From Croceivirga thetidis (lineage in GTDB: Bacteria; Bacteroidota; Bacteroidia; Flavobacteriales; Flavobacteriaceae), in assembly GCF_012272815.1 (NCBI RefSeq), contig NZ_JAAWWL010000002.1:1208280-1272279 (forward strand): a DNA stretch of 64,000 nucleotides, read 5' to 3'. The notes under the pieces are model-generated. The model was given only the letters and a program-made list of their open reading frames with translations. It was not told the DNA's origin and did no database searches. The position numbers and the translations under genes were made by a program. Of this stretch, positions 47,501 through 56,212 are shown in pieces (positions within the stretch are counted from its first letter, which is position 1; every line of letters starts with the position of its first letter).

Positions 47501-50500
47501 CCGACATCGATATTGTCTTTAGAAGCAATGTCAACAGTAACGATGGAAATGATTTGGTTCTTGACGACATTCAAGCAGTTCAACTTCCTGAAGTTTGTGA
47601 AAAAACTCAAGACATAACAGTTGTAATTGAACCAAACCAAGCATTTGCTGCCCAACTCCTAGGTACAACAGACCCTAGTTGTAATGGTATTTCTGACGGT
47701 TCTATTCGATTTGAGGTAACAAACTTTGATTCTGTTTTAGGTTTTGAATATTCGTTGGATGGCGGAACAACTTGGACGACCGAATTGAGCTCACCAGTAG
47801 TTACCCCTTCGAATTTGGGTGATGGAACATACAACATCCAGATTAGAAAAGTGAACGATAACTCCTGTATGGCAAATTTCTCTGCGACATTGACCGAACC
47901 GAGTGCCTTAGCTGTTAGTTTGAGTCAAACATCAGATTTTACTTGTCTTAACAGTGGGGCAACCCTTGAAGCTTCTGCGACAGGTGGAACACCAGGTTAT
48001 GAGTATCAACTTGAGACCACCGCTGGTGTTATTTTCACAGCTTACCAAACCAGTCCAATATTTAATAATGTGTCGGATGGGGATTATCAAGTCAGGGTGC
48101 GTGATAACAATACTTGTGAATTGCTTTCTTCCACAGTTGTTTCTGTAAGTCCACCGCAGACCATTGCGTTTAGTTCAACTGCAACCGCTTGCTATGATGG
48201 TTCAAATAATGCATCAATCGCAGTAACAGTTACAAGCGGTAACGGAGGATATACCTTCAGAATCAATGGTGGAGCATGGTTGACCCCTACTCCAGCAACT
48301 TCAAATAATTTTACGTTTAACAGTTTGGCAAATGGCACCTATACCATTGAAGTTGAAGATGCCTATGGTTGTGGGCCTATTTCTGAAATCGTTAATATTA
48401 GCTCACAATTAACGGCCAATGCTGCGCTACAATCTGACTTGACCTGTGCGGCGGATGCCATTATCAATGTCGATGCAACCGGAGGTTCTGGAACATTTAG
48501 TTATGAATGGTCCAATAACAATACTGGACCTTGGAATACAACGGGATTCACCGGCAATTCTTTTGCTACAGCTACTGCCGGCACCTATTACTTTAGAGTT
48601 ACGGATACGACCGTACCTACTGCTTGTGAATTTATTACAGGTAGTGTAGAGGTCACAGTTCCCGCAACTCCTGTAATCAATAGTGTTACACCAACACATT
48701 TGAAGTGTAATGGTGATGACTCCGGGTCTTTGGTAATCGATATTGATACTTCAATTGGGTTGGCACCTTACAACATCAATGTCTTGAATACTACCTCTGG
48801 TTTCGATTATGGAACCCAAACCACAGGACTAGCGGCTGGTAACTATACTATTACCGTTACAGATGGGAAAAGTTGTTCAATCACAGCTAATACCACAATT
48901 AATGAGCCATTGGCAATAGTATCTAATAGTACTAAAACTGACATTGTTTGTGGTCTATCAGGTACTGAATTGGGAACCATAACTATTGATGCTTCGGGCG
49001 GAACTGCCGATTACATCTATCAAATAAACAATAACGACTTTAGTGTTAATAGTACATATGACACCTCAACAGGAACTAACGATCATACATTTACCGGGCT
49101 CGATTTTGGTGATTACACCCTTACCATCACGGATAGTAACAATTGCCAGTTTATCGAACAGATTGTTATTGCAACTGCCCCTAATGTTTTGATTACGACC
49201 TCTGGTACATCGGGTTGTACCCCTGGTAGTGGCGAAATGTTAGTAGTTGCGAACACATCTAGCGGAACTCTAAGTAGTGGCCCGTTCTTCTTTGCAATAT
49301 ATCCGGCCGCCCCTTATAGTGCTACGGATCCTGATTGGTTTGCTTCAGATCCATTACCCGCACCAGCCAATAGTCATAATTTTACGGGTCTAACACCAGG
49401 TGTAACCTATACCTTCATTGTTTATGACGCAAACTCTATGTGTGAATATACGCAAGAGGCTACTGTACCTGTTTCTACAACGTCAACATTGACATCCACT
49501 ATTGACAACATAACACCAATCACTTGTAATGGTAGTGCAGATGGTATAGTTGAATTTACAATTGATAATTACAGTGCGAGCAATGTTAATTTTGAAATAT
49601 TTACAGCAATTACCAATACCACTACAGGTATTAGTGGGAATATTTCAGGCAGTGGTCCTCAAACAGAAATTAGTGGTAGTCTTTCGCCAGGAGAGTTTTA
49701 CATCTTATTTACTGAAATGGATGGAGTGAATAGCAATTGTGTTGTTGCTTCTGATGATTTTGTAATCGCTCAGGCTCCTACCCCACTATCAGTAACCACA
49801 AACTCAACCAAAAACGAAAACTGTAATGAACTAGGTACGATTAATGCCATAGCGAATGCAGGGGTAGCTCCATATGAGTTCCAATTTTTGGATGCAGCCT
49901 TAGCTGCTCCGACTGCTACATCAGCGGGCTGGGTATCAAGTAATACAGCGAACGTTGCCGCTGGAAATTACATAGTATACGTTAAGGATGCCTACGATTG
50001 TATTCGACAGGATGCTATCACTGTTGGTTTTGATACTGCGCCCGAAATTGACACTATTAATGTAGTCGATTATTGCGTTGCAAATGGTAGCTACGAAGTA
50101 AGTGTTAACTTGACTACTCCTGACAACGCAACTTACAACCTAAGTGTGAACGGCGGGGCACCCCAGACTATTTCATTTACAGGGGGTGTAGGAACCGTTA
50201 GTGGATTGAGTTCTTCAACCAGCACGCAAAGCATATCAATACAAGACGTTAATGGTTGTGGCAATTCTGAGTCCTTCGAAATTTTACCAAAGTATCAGGC
50301 AACCGCCCAAGTAACAAAATTGTTGGATTGTAACTCCAACGCTGAAATTACCATAACAGCTTTTGACGGATATGGTCCATTTGAATTTGAAGTCTCCGGC
50401 CCTGTGGGTCAGGCTCGAACTGCAATTCCAAATCCTTCAAATACTTTTGTATGGGACGGCACTTCGCCAGCAGTCACTATGGTACCTGGTACATATACCG

Positions 50501-53500
50501 TCTCTGTTTATGATACAGGAACGCCAAGTTGTTCCCCTTTAAACTTTACAATTGAAATTGAAGCTCCGGTCGAGCCAAATTTCACGTATAGCGTTCAAGA
50601 TGTTAGTTGCAGTGGCGCTTCTGATGGTATTATAGCCGTAAATGAGGTAAACAATGGTGTAAGCCCTTTGACTTTTACTATTGATTCAGGTCATATCTTC
50701 AATACAACAACAAATAGTTTTGAAAACCTGCCACAAGGAACTTACGAAGTCACTGCTACAGGACAAAATGGATGTACGACTATTGTTAGTGGAATTGTTG
50801 TTGGCGAACCGAATCCAATTACTTTCGATACCCCAACTGTAAACGCATTTGGCTGTTCTGCAGCAAATGTTACCGACAACGCTACAATAAGTATTAATAC
50901 CTCAAGTATTGCGGGAGGTAGTGGCACATATGTACGCTATGAGTTTACTGATAATACCACTAATGCGGTACTGCAAACAGGTAATAATGCTACTTATATC
51001 CACACAGATTTTAATCAGATAGATGTTCGTGTTCTTGTGTTCGATGATGAAGGTTGTTCCGCACAGACAGTAGTCTCAATACCCGCTTATGATGAATTGC
51101 AGAATGCAGTGGTCGTAATTGACGATTCAATGAGTTGTACCAATGGAGGCGAAGATATTAGTATCAATGTTACTGGAAGACTAAGTACTTTTGCTTCGAA
51201 TCCTGCGAATTACGAATTCAGATTATTACCAGCTACGGTATACCAAAGTTCAAATCAATTTTTGGATTTGCCTTCGGGTAACCATGCGTTTGGTATAAGA
51301 AATGTAAATACTGGATGTGAACTGACCATAAACCATGTGGTGGAAGAGCCGAATACGTTTGATGTTACTATTGAAAAGCTTGCTGACGCAGTCTGTTTTG
51401 GAGACGATGGAAGTATAAGGTTATCGATTTCTGATGCGACTTACTCGGCAGGATTCAATTGGAGTATTTTCAATACCAACGGAACCCCAACTGACAGAAC
51501 AGATGATGGCCCAGCAGTTTTAACAGGAAATTCTGCTACTATGGGACCAACTTCGGCAATTGCTGTGCCTGCAGGTGAATACTTGGTTGAAGTAACTCAA
51601 GATGCATTCCCAGAATGTAGTCAAATACGTTCGTTCTCCATTACTACACCAACGGCACCAATTACCTTGAACCCAATTCAGTTAACAGAAGTTGGTTGTT
51701 CAAATGACCAGGGTACCGCTTTGGTAAATCCGCTAGGTGGAGAGGGACCATATGTAATTAACCTGACCCATTTAGGAACAGGGACAACCACGGCTATTTC
51801 AAATGTGAACGGTCATATGTTCAATTCGTTGACCGCAGGGCAATATACAATTACAGTAATCGACAATTTAGGTTGCTCTGAAACCTTTGCAAACGCATTT
51901 GAGCTTCTATTACCGGACCCAATAACAGGTTCAATCGCAAATACCGATTTGGTTTGTGAAGGTGATAACGATGCGTCTGTATCGATTTCATTAAACCCGA
52001 GAAATATAACTGTTGATTACCGTTATGTATTGAATACTTACGACGATGCCACAGGAACCATTGTATTGAGCAATTCCTCATCGCAGACAAATCAAGTTTT
52101 TGATAATCTTGGTTCAGGTTTTTATAGCATCACGGCATTGGACGACATTGGTTGTTCTTTTGAAACCCCAATTATTGAAATTGTGGAACCAACTGATGTA
52201 CAAGCCCAATTGGTAACAAATCAGAGTTTAACCTGTACGTTAGGAGCTGAATTATTGCTGACTGCAACTGGCGGGACAGCACCATATACATGGAGTGCTG
52301 ATGGGATTAATTTCAATTCAATGAATGGAATCAATGGTGCAAACACCCACGTTTTCCAAAATGTTGTTCCTGGCGCTTACAGCTATTTTGTTAGGGATAG
52401 TTTCAACTGTATTTCAATCATTTCGAATGAAGTGACCATAGAAGCTTTAGAAAGTCTTGGAGTAGTATTGGACACTTCAGCTGCAATAATTAATTGTAAT
52501 GGTGATAGTACAGCTCTGATTGATGCAACAGCAAGCGGAGGTCTAGGCAATTACCAATATGCACTTTTTGCAGATGCAGCCATGACTTCAGAAATCCGTC
52601 CAAATCAGTCGGATGGGGAATTTGCGGATTTACCAATTGGAACCTACTATGTAAGGGTTCAAAGCGAAGACTGCGAAGTATTATCAGAAGAAGTACGAAT
52701 CGAAGAACCTACTCCTTTACAGGTAATACCTAATATTGAAAACATCAGTTGTGCTGGTGAAGACGATGGTCGTATCTCAATTGATGTACAAGGTGGTTCT
52801 GGCAATTACCAATTCGCGATTTCACCAAACTTGAACCAATTTGATGACCAAAACACCTTTACAGAACTTTCTCCCGGATCATACACCGTAATTGTTCAAG
52901 ATGCCAATGGTTGTTTTGAAGTTATTGAATTTGAAATATTTGAACCCCAACCAGTAATGGCCGAGTCAACCGTGACCAATGAAATTTGTGTAGGCAGTGA
53001 AGACGGTTCAATAACCTTACAGATTACAGGTGGTACCGCTCCTTATTTTACTAGCTTAAATAGCAACAATGATACAGATTTTGCGCAGGATGTTTTCAAC
53101 TATGAAAACCTTGCAAGCGGCAATCATGTTGTTTTTATTAGAGATGCAAATGGTTGTGAAATAACTGAAATTTTTGAAGTCCAACCTGGTATCAATCTTG
53201 AAGGAGAAGCGACGGTCACATATGAATGTGATTCAAGTGGCACGACCCAAAATACTGTACTGGCCGCCCTAATAGACCCAAGTGTAGCAAATGAGGTATT
53301 GTTCGGTTTAAACACCTACGATGTGGCTGCCATGCAATTAGATCCATTCTTTGAAAATGTACCTGTCGGTGAGCATTTTATTTCGGTCGTTCATAACAAT
53401 GGTTGTATCAACACCTTTGAATTTGAAATTGAATCATTTGACCCATTGAGCTTAGATTTAAGGGAAAGTGACATCAATCAAATTACCGCAATGCCTTATG

Positions 53501-53919
53501 GTGGTTCTCCTGAATTTACCTATGTAATCAACGATGAACCTCCAACCGATGACAATAGGTTCCAAATTACGGCCACTGGGGTTTATACCATAACTGTAAC
53601 AGATGGAAACGGATGTAGCGTAACCGAAGAAATCTTTATGGAGTTCATTGATATTGAAATACCAAATTTCTTTACTCCAGATGGCGATGGACTAAATGAT
53701 ACTTGGGGCCCGAGAAATGTTGAACAGTTTCCTAACCTATTTATCAAAATCTTTGATAGATACGGCCGTGGTCTCTACTTGTTCAAAGGAAATGAAGATG
53801 CATGGGATGGTACGTATCAACTTAATGACTTACCATCAGGTGACTATTGGTATATCATAAAACTAAATGGGGAAACCGATGATCGAGAGTTTATTGGCAA
53901 CTTCACCCTTTACCGATAA
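41548..53919 (+). CDS. SprB-like giant surface adhesin with type B T9SS sorting domain
   Basis: Secreted protein of about 4,123 residues. In order: signal peptide ending near FIQGQ (about 1-30); IgGFc-binding-like module (30-480; GIMATEDNTTVNLFGY, RLGKEYVFIRGNG); Ig-like segment (485-552); DUF11 domain (557-670; TPEIMEGETATFRIRVRNNG); TSP3 linker with an unassigned beta domain (680-850); second DUF11-like domain (about 950-1040); a long array of SprB-type repeats (about 1480-3950) marked by C-x-G-x-x-D-G motifs such as PSCNGISDGSI, ITCNGSADGIV, VSCSGASDGII and ISCAGEDDGRI; and a sorting domain (about 4038-4123; FFTPDGDGLNDTWG, IKIFDRYGRGLYLF, LPSGDYWYIIKLN). SprB is the mobile adhesin of gliding flavobacteria; this protein could be its counterpart or another adhesin. 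ATG 41548 is chosen over GTG 41500 because it gives a normal signal peptide. Confidence 0.88.
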   Translation: MHYFFEAKKPTLRSIIILFLMVSCQFIQGQLSDLHYLPPLKQGQNNAGIRDQAIYLSTPEPSTFTVNVYLGTDPNVYQSFNISNTNPAVWTLADGDNNITLVNNANTGIVLQNSGLRFESPSGNRFYVNYRGNSSAQAASLTAKGRQAMGTDFKWGGVPNRGAHNSKSNTLGIMATEDNTTVNLFGYDPNCEFRVGSNRAGITADTYTITLDANESFVFETYIGTAPTQAHEDGWIGATIQSDKDIVISNGSINFGRQVGASNRDAGIDQPVPENRLGKEYVFIRGNGNTNGWTEFPLIIATSDDTEIYVNGSATPIATIDDGEYFEIPSSNYSSNTVGANMLVQTTKDVYAYQCMAGASQVYTQGLNFVAPVNCLLPDVMDNIPDIRNMAGTTVTGGMTIIAAANTPDANIVVTDGNGPVTLPASNPVAGSTDWKTFYVPNLNGNVSVQSTGPMAVGFFGFNGARGVAGYFSGFDTLPEVTLEIRGGSGCFVGSELYEATNSNFDAFQWFENGQPIPGANGPSYAPSGAGEFFLRGTKGPCTYDSNAIQALYCDPDIHVEKTVDTPEIMEGETATFRIRVRNNGIGPLTNLQITDDIPAGLTLVNSFTITGSFSGNVWNIGTLNGGETATLELEVRGDEIATLPLLNLTNTVYNTQDQTDTNLTPDEPSASIVVHNDFDNDGVRDIVDLDDDNDGIYDEDECDTLLFNIANGNSHTGALMTVDNYLVFDVFSLDNSFNFNINGNDVAGEIQFQLGAAGNFARFADGTTFGEGGNPNIWTVSGSNGSPMLRVIVDQTGQFELFGVRYSNGPLEPMYLDTPANTVNWNASGNNTVTIGQNVVGPTNMRGVLLTAGCDTDADGLPDSLDLDSDNDGCSDANEYYKDDNADGGDDGVFGVGTPVVDTNDGTVDAASYTQVFAPIINLNNTSEDLGGNDINGQGVNLGQTFEYVLRFQNTGDDDATNYVIRDVLPNNVTLNNVDVSDALGVTHTYDSNTQTITFQIPDGLVEVGDPVYSIRIEVSISANCSDFVNACSSELENQAFSTYQGVINTTVFSDELGTTSPIPCADSSEIARNTILDDLGNCNQARTVQLCGDDAILTAGSGFSTYTWALDLNNNGQIDVTDTILNDGDPDNDPSTLVVTNIGNYIVEKTDTNGCPSLIELITVERFGTTQTNPVIDYFNQVNSDSDPTNDLQGEIVTCSIDGDLLPKIFLCGDNDSALIQLGITDAQSIVWQQLDEASCSANGDDCANKNATCSWTDLATQNNYTLTEAGEYRVVINYLNGCFSRFYFNVFENNLDIQHNAEDILCNTPGNIRITNIGSGYGYQLVDASNNTIVVPFSANNGQSFDITTAGTYKVQVTQLNPTTNDPIVGACIFETEDIGILDRDFQVNLSTIPADCNQLGSVTIQALNVLPNYNFELRLDDGSNRGLGTLVDNELNSTDNTHTFTNVNPGDYLVYTTTVDGCSDFQPITIGEIPELELTAVTTQNITCTAGIINLTAIGGTPNPDYQIAIWSKDGVDLYADVSSVPNSALQTDPTFLFGYRGTPETYFPNEDGAYEFIVFDGSGCHAISNTVSIQDLGSISISGSHTQIVCADSATSTLTVSVSGGTAPYQYSLDGGTTYQLANNFTNLSAGIYEITVMDSSGNGSANCVENVSYEIDQPFRLTAAAAIVEDASCNPNGALVNILNATGGQAPYEYSFDGGSSFGVTNSRNLLPGNYTLLVRDNLGCSYTMDLTVPTIAPDPNLSTTIDYACDGLGTITVNTTNSTDFSYSYSLNGTLNSPADNNVFTNVADGTHTITVGYSSAIAPDQSTLFLENFGAGPTTQIAEIGPDYCYEPQDYSLTSCNRGPAGILVNGEYTVTNFVTNPVPFWTSPQDHSGLTDGRFLAIDVSTFSDTGSPVLNSVLWTKENIAVLPNRDITLSFFAFNLMDVSGAGNNPEVLIEIFDNSGTLIHSEVAPEIPKNSGDTDWHERTITFNPGTNSDIDIVFRSNVNSNDGNDLVLDDIQAVQLPEVCEKTQDITVVIEPNQAFAAQLLGTTDPSCNGISDGSIRFEVTNFDSVLGFEYSLDGGTTWTTELSSPVVTPSNLGDGTYNIQIRKVNDNSCMANFSATLTEPSALAVSLSQTSDFTCLNSGATLEASATGGTPGYEYQLETTAGVIFTAYQTSPIFNNVSDGDYQVRVRDNNTCELLSSTVVSVSPPQTIAFSSTATACYDGSNNASIAVTVTSGNGGYTFRINGGAWLTPTPATSNNFTFNSLANGTYTIEVEDAYGCGPISEIVNISSQLTANAALQSDLTCAADAIINVDATGGSGTFSYEWSNNNTGPWNTTGFTGNSFATATAGTYYFRVTDTTVPTACEFITGSVEVTVPATPVINSVTPTHLKCNGDDSGSLVIDIDTSIGLAPYNINVLNTTSGFDYGTQTTGLAAGNYTITVTDGKSCSITANTTINEPLAIVSNSTKTDIVCGLSGTELGTITIDASGGTADYIYQINNNDFSVNSTYDTSTGTNDHTFTGLDFGDYTLTITDSNNCQFIEQIVIATAPNVLITTSGTSGCTPGSGEMLVVANTSSGTLSSGPFFFAIYPAAPYSATDPDWFASDPLPAPANSHNFTGLTPGVTYTFIVYDANSMCEYTQEATVPVSTTSTLTSTIDNITPITCNGSADGIVEFTIDNYSASNVNFEIFTAITNTTTGISGNISGSGPQTEISGSLSPGEFYILFTEMDGVNSNCVVASDDFVIAQAPTPLSVTTNSTKNENCNELGTINAIANAGVAPYEFQFLDAALAAPTATSAGWVSSNTANVAAGNYIVYVKDAYDCIRQDAITVGFDTAPEIDTINVVDYCVANGSYEVSVNLTTPDNATYNLSVNGGAPQTISFTGGVGTVSGLSSSTSTQSISIQDVNGCGNSESFEILPKYQATAQVTKLLDCNSNAEITITAFDGYGPFEFEVSGPVGQARTAIPNPSNTFVWDGTSPAVTMVPGTYTVSVYDTGTPSCSPLNFTIEIEAPVEPNFTYSVQDVSCSGASDGIIAVNEVNNGVSPLTFTIDSGHIFNTTTNSFENLPQGTYEVTATGQNGCTTIVSGIVVGEPNPITFDTPTVNAFGCSAANVTDNATISINTSSIAGGSGTYVRYEFTDNTTNAVLQTGNNATYIHTDFNQIDVRVLVFDDEGCSAQTVVSIPAYDELQNAVVVIDDSMSCTNGGEDISINVTGRLSTFASNPANYEFRLLPATVYQSSNQFLDLPSGNHAFGIRNVNTGCELTINHVVEEPNTFDVTIEKLADAVCFGDDGSIRLSISDATYSAGFNWSIFNTNGTPTDRTDDGPAVLTGNSATMGPTSAIAVPAGEYLVEVTQDAFPECSQIRSFSITTPTAPITLNPIQLTEVGCSNDQGTALVNPLGGEGPYVINLTHLGTGTTTAISNVNGHMFNSLTAGQYTITVIDNLGCSETFANAFELLLPDPITGSIANTDLVCEGDNDASVSISLNPRNITVDYRYVLNTYDDATGTIVLSNSSSQTNQVFDNLGSGFYSITALDDIGCSFETPIIEIVEPTDVQAQLVTNQSLTCTLGAELLLTATGGTAPYTWSADGINFNSMNGINGANTHVFQNVVPGAYSYFVRDSFNCISIISNEVTIEALESLGVVLDTSAAIINCNGDSTALIDATASGGLGNYQYALFADAAMTSEIRPNQSDGEFADLPIGTYYVRVQSEDCEVLSEEVRIEEPTPLQVIPNIENISCAGEDDGRISIDVQGGSGNYQFAISPNLNQFDDQNTFTELSPGSYTVIVQDANGCFEVIEFEIFEPQPVMAESTVTNEICVGSEDGSITLQITGGTAPYFTSLNSNNDTDFAQDVFNYENLASGNHVVFIRDANGCEITEIFEVQPGINLEGEATVTYECDSSGTTQNTVLAALIDPSVANEVLFGLNTYDVAAMQLDPFFENVPVGEHFISVVHNNGCINTFEFEIESFDPLSLDLRESDINQITAMPYGGSPEFTYVINDEPPTDDNRFQITATGVYTITVTDGNGCSVTEEIFMEFIDIEIPNFFTPDGDGLNDTWGPRNVEQFPNLFIKIFDRYGRGLYLFKGNEDAWDGTYQLNDLPSGDYWYIIKLNGETDDREFIGNFTLYR

Positions 53920-53928
53920 TTTGAATGG

Positions 53929-53959
53929 CACCGATTGAATAAAAATCAATCGGTGTTTT
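53929..53959 (+). terminator. Rho-independent terminator of the giant adhesin gene
   Basis: Perfect 10-bp stem CACCGATTGA / TCAATCGGTG with a 7-nt A-rich loop, followed by TTTTCTTTT, 10 bp after the adhesin stop. It separates the adhesin transcript from its shorter paralogue. Confidence 0.9.
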
Positions 53960-53999
53960 CTTTTAAACTACAGAATTAAAGCATTTTACAACATAGTTT

Positions 54000-54036
54000 A
54001 TCAAAAATTTTAGGCATGTGGTAATTTTGAATTGTG
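54000..54036 (+). promoter_or_regulatory. Promoter directly at the start of the short paralogue
   Basis: TAATTTTG (54022-54029) matches TAnnTTTG exactly, and TTTA at 53997-54000 lies 21 bp upstream, the normal spacing for a -33 TTTG. The GTG start is at 54034, only 5 bp after the box, so transcription would begin at or next to the start codon. Confidence 0.5.
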
Positions 54037-56121
54037 AATCTTAACCTAATTGACAAACTAAGTAAGAAACTACTTTGGTTTCTAGTACTTTTTTTGGGTC
54101 TTCATTATGCAAATGCCCAATTAAGTGATTTACATTACCTGCCACCTTTGCGTCAAGGACAAAACAATGGCGCAATTCAACAACAATCCGTATACCTATC
54201 TACCCCAGAAACAACTGCTTTCACGGTTAATGTTTACCAAGGAACCAGTGCAACGCCCGTTACTTCATTTTCCATTTCAAATACCGCTCCGGCAGTTTAC
54301 AATCTCGGTAATGGCAACAATAATGTTACGCTGGTCAATGATTCAAATACTGGTGTAATATTGACCAACAGTGGGCTTCGGTTTGAATCTGTCGGAGGAG
54401 AGAATTTTTATGTCAATTATAGGGGTCGATCAGGTTCTCAAGCAGCTTCATTAACTTCAAAAGGTAGAGTGGCCTTAGGGCAAAATTTTAAATGGGGTGG
54501 TGTTCCAAACCTTGGGAATCATGTATCTAAATCAAATACATTAGGTATAATGGCCACCGAAGACAATACCACAATAACGCTATCTGGTTACGACCCTGAT
54601 TGTGAATTTAGAGTTGGTACTGATAGAGCAGGAATTACAGCGGATACGCATACCATAGTACTTGATGCAAACGAATCTTTCGTTTATGAAACCTACATCG
54701 GAACTTCACCTACCTTAGCCCATGAAAGAGGTTGGATTGGTGCATCAATCGAAGCAGATAAAGACATTGTAATAAGTAATGGTTCCCTAAACTACGGAAG
54801 ACAAGTTGGTTCAACAAATCGCGATGCCGGTATCGATCAGCCAGTTCCTGAAAATAGGTTGGGCAAAGAGTATGTATTTATACGTGGTAACGGGAACGCA
54901 AACGGATGGACCGAATTTCCTTTGATAATTGCCACTGAAAATAATACCCAAATATTTGTCAACGGTTCAGCTGCAGCTATTGCGACCCTAAATGAAGGTG
55001 AGTTTTTTGAAATTCCCAGCAGTAACTACAGTTCGAATACCGTCGGTGCCAATATGTATGTTGAAACTTCAAAAGATGTTTATGCGTACCAATGTATGGG
55101 TGGTTCCAATCAGGCCTATACACAAGGCTTAAATTTCGTTGCTCCAGTTAGTTGTTTACTACCTGATGCCATGGATAATATTCCAAATATTCGAGATGCA
55201 GCTGGCATTTCATTAAGTGGTGGTGTTACAATTACTGCCGCTACCAATACCCCAGATGCCAATATAACCGTTACCGATGGATCAGGAAGTGTGACACTCC
55301 CCGCGTCTTCTCCGGTAGCGGGAACAACCGATTGGAAAACGTTTTACATACCAAACCTAAATGGTGATGTAAGCGTACAATCGACGGGCCCGATAGCGGT
55401 CGGATTTTTTGGATTTAATGGAGCAAGGGGAATAGCAGGTTACTATTCCGGATTTGATACCGTACCAGATATAAATCTCCAAATAACAGGAAACAGTTGC
55501 CTACCAGGAGCGGTATTGGAGATATCAAGTGGTGAAAGTTTTGATGCCTACCAATGGTACGGGGATGGTCTATTAATCCCTGGGGCAACTTCATCCACTT
55601 ACACCGCAACCTCAGCTGGGGATTATTTTTTAAGGGTGACCAGAGGGCCATGTAGTTACGACTCCAATTCAATTGCGGTTTACTACTGTGATCCTGATGT
55701 TATTTTGAATAAAAACGTCGATCTCAGTAACATCTCGGATGGTTCCAATGTTATTTTTTCAATTACTGTCCAAAATTTTTGGGATAATCCAGTGACGAAC
55801 CTTGTGGTGACCGACCTGCTTCCGGAAGGACTTGAATTTGTTTCCGCTACCGTAACAACTGGCTCATTTTCCTATCCAAATTGGACGGTAGGAACTGTCA
55901 ATCCAGGTGATTTGGAAACCTTGACATTAACTGCGAAGGGAGTGATGACAGATATTTATCAGAGTTCTCAAACCTATACCAATACCGTTACCAACACTCA
56001 GGATCAAACCGATTTAAACATTACTACGGACAATCCTAGTACGGATGTTACCGTATCAATGATTCAGCCTACAACTGTAATCACAAATCGAAGAATTACA
56101 GTGCGTGTGAATAAAAACTGA
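54034..56121 (+). CDS. Short paralogue of the giant adhesin's N-terminal module, no sorting domain
   Basis: Exported protein of 695 residues with a signal peptide (FLGLHYANAQ). Right after it, the sequence LSDLHYLPPLRQGQNN mirrors the giant neighbour, and similarity continues through the IgGFc-binding-like module (about 29-470), the Ig-like segment (480-545) and the DUF11 domain (553-665). Both the SprB repeats and the T9SS sorting domain are absent; the protein ends in a basic tail ITNRRITVRVNKN. An in-frame stop at 54028-54030 leaves GTG 54034 (or ATT 54031) as start. It may stay in the periplasm, be released, or use a different exit signal. Confidence 0.83.
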   Translation: MNLNLIDKLSKKLLWFLVLFLGLHYANAQLSDLHYLPPLRQGQNNGAIQQQSVYLSTPETTAFTVNVYQGTSATPVTSFSISNTAPAVYNLGNGNNNVTLVNDSNTGVILTNSGLRFESVGGENFYVNYRGRSGSQAASLTSKGRVALGQNFKWGGVPNLGNHVSKSNTLGIMATEDNTTITLSGYDPDCEFRVGTDRAGITADTHTIVLDANESFVYETYIGTSPTLAHERGWIGASIEADKDIVISNGSLNYGRQVGSTNRDAGIDQPVPENRLGKEYVFIRGNGNANGWTEFPLIIATENNTQIFVNGSAAAIATLNEGEFFEIPSSNYSSNTVGANMYVETSKDVYAYQCMGGSNQAYTQGLNFVAPVSCLLPDAMDNIPNIRDAAGISLSGGVTITAATNTPDANITVTDGSGSVTLPASSPVAGTTDWKTFYIPNLNGDVSVQSTGPIAVGFFGFNGARGIAGYYSGFDTVPDINLQITGNSCLPGAVLEISSGESFDAYQWYGDGLLIPGATSSTYTATSAGDYFLRVTRGPCSYDSNSIAVYYCDPDVILNKNVDLSNISDGSNVIFSITVQNFWDNPVTNLVVTDLLPEGLEFVSATVTTGSFSYPNWTVGTVNPGDLETLTLTAKGVMTDIYQSSQTYTNTVTNTQDQTDLNITTDNPSTDVTVSMIQPTTVITNRRITVRVNKN

Positions 56122-56125
56122 TTTT

Positions 56126-56153
56126 AAGTTCCGCAAAAACAAAATCGGAACTT
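56126..56153 (+). terminator. Hairpin after the short paralogue, possible weak terminator
   Basis: Perfect 8-bp stem AAGTTCCG / CGGAACTT with a 12-nt A-rich loop starts 5 nt after the stop codon. No T tract follows on the plus strand, so termination is uncertain. Confidence 0.4.
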
Positions 56154-56212
56154 GATGTAACAAAAAGAGAAGAGTGTCGTCTAGTTGGTATCAACCAAAA
56201 AACACTTCTCTT

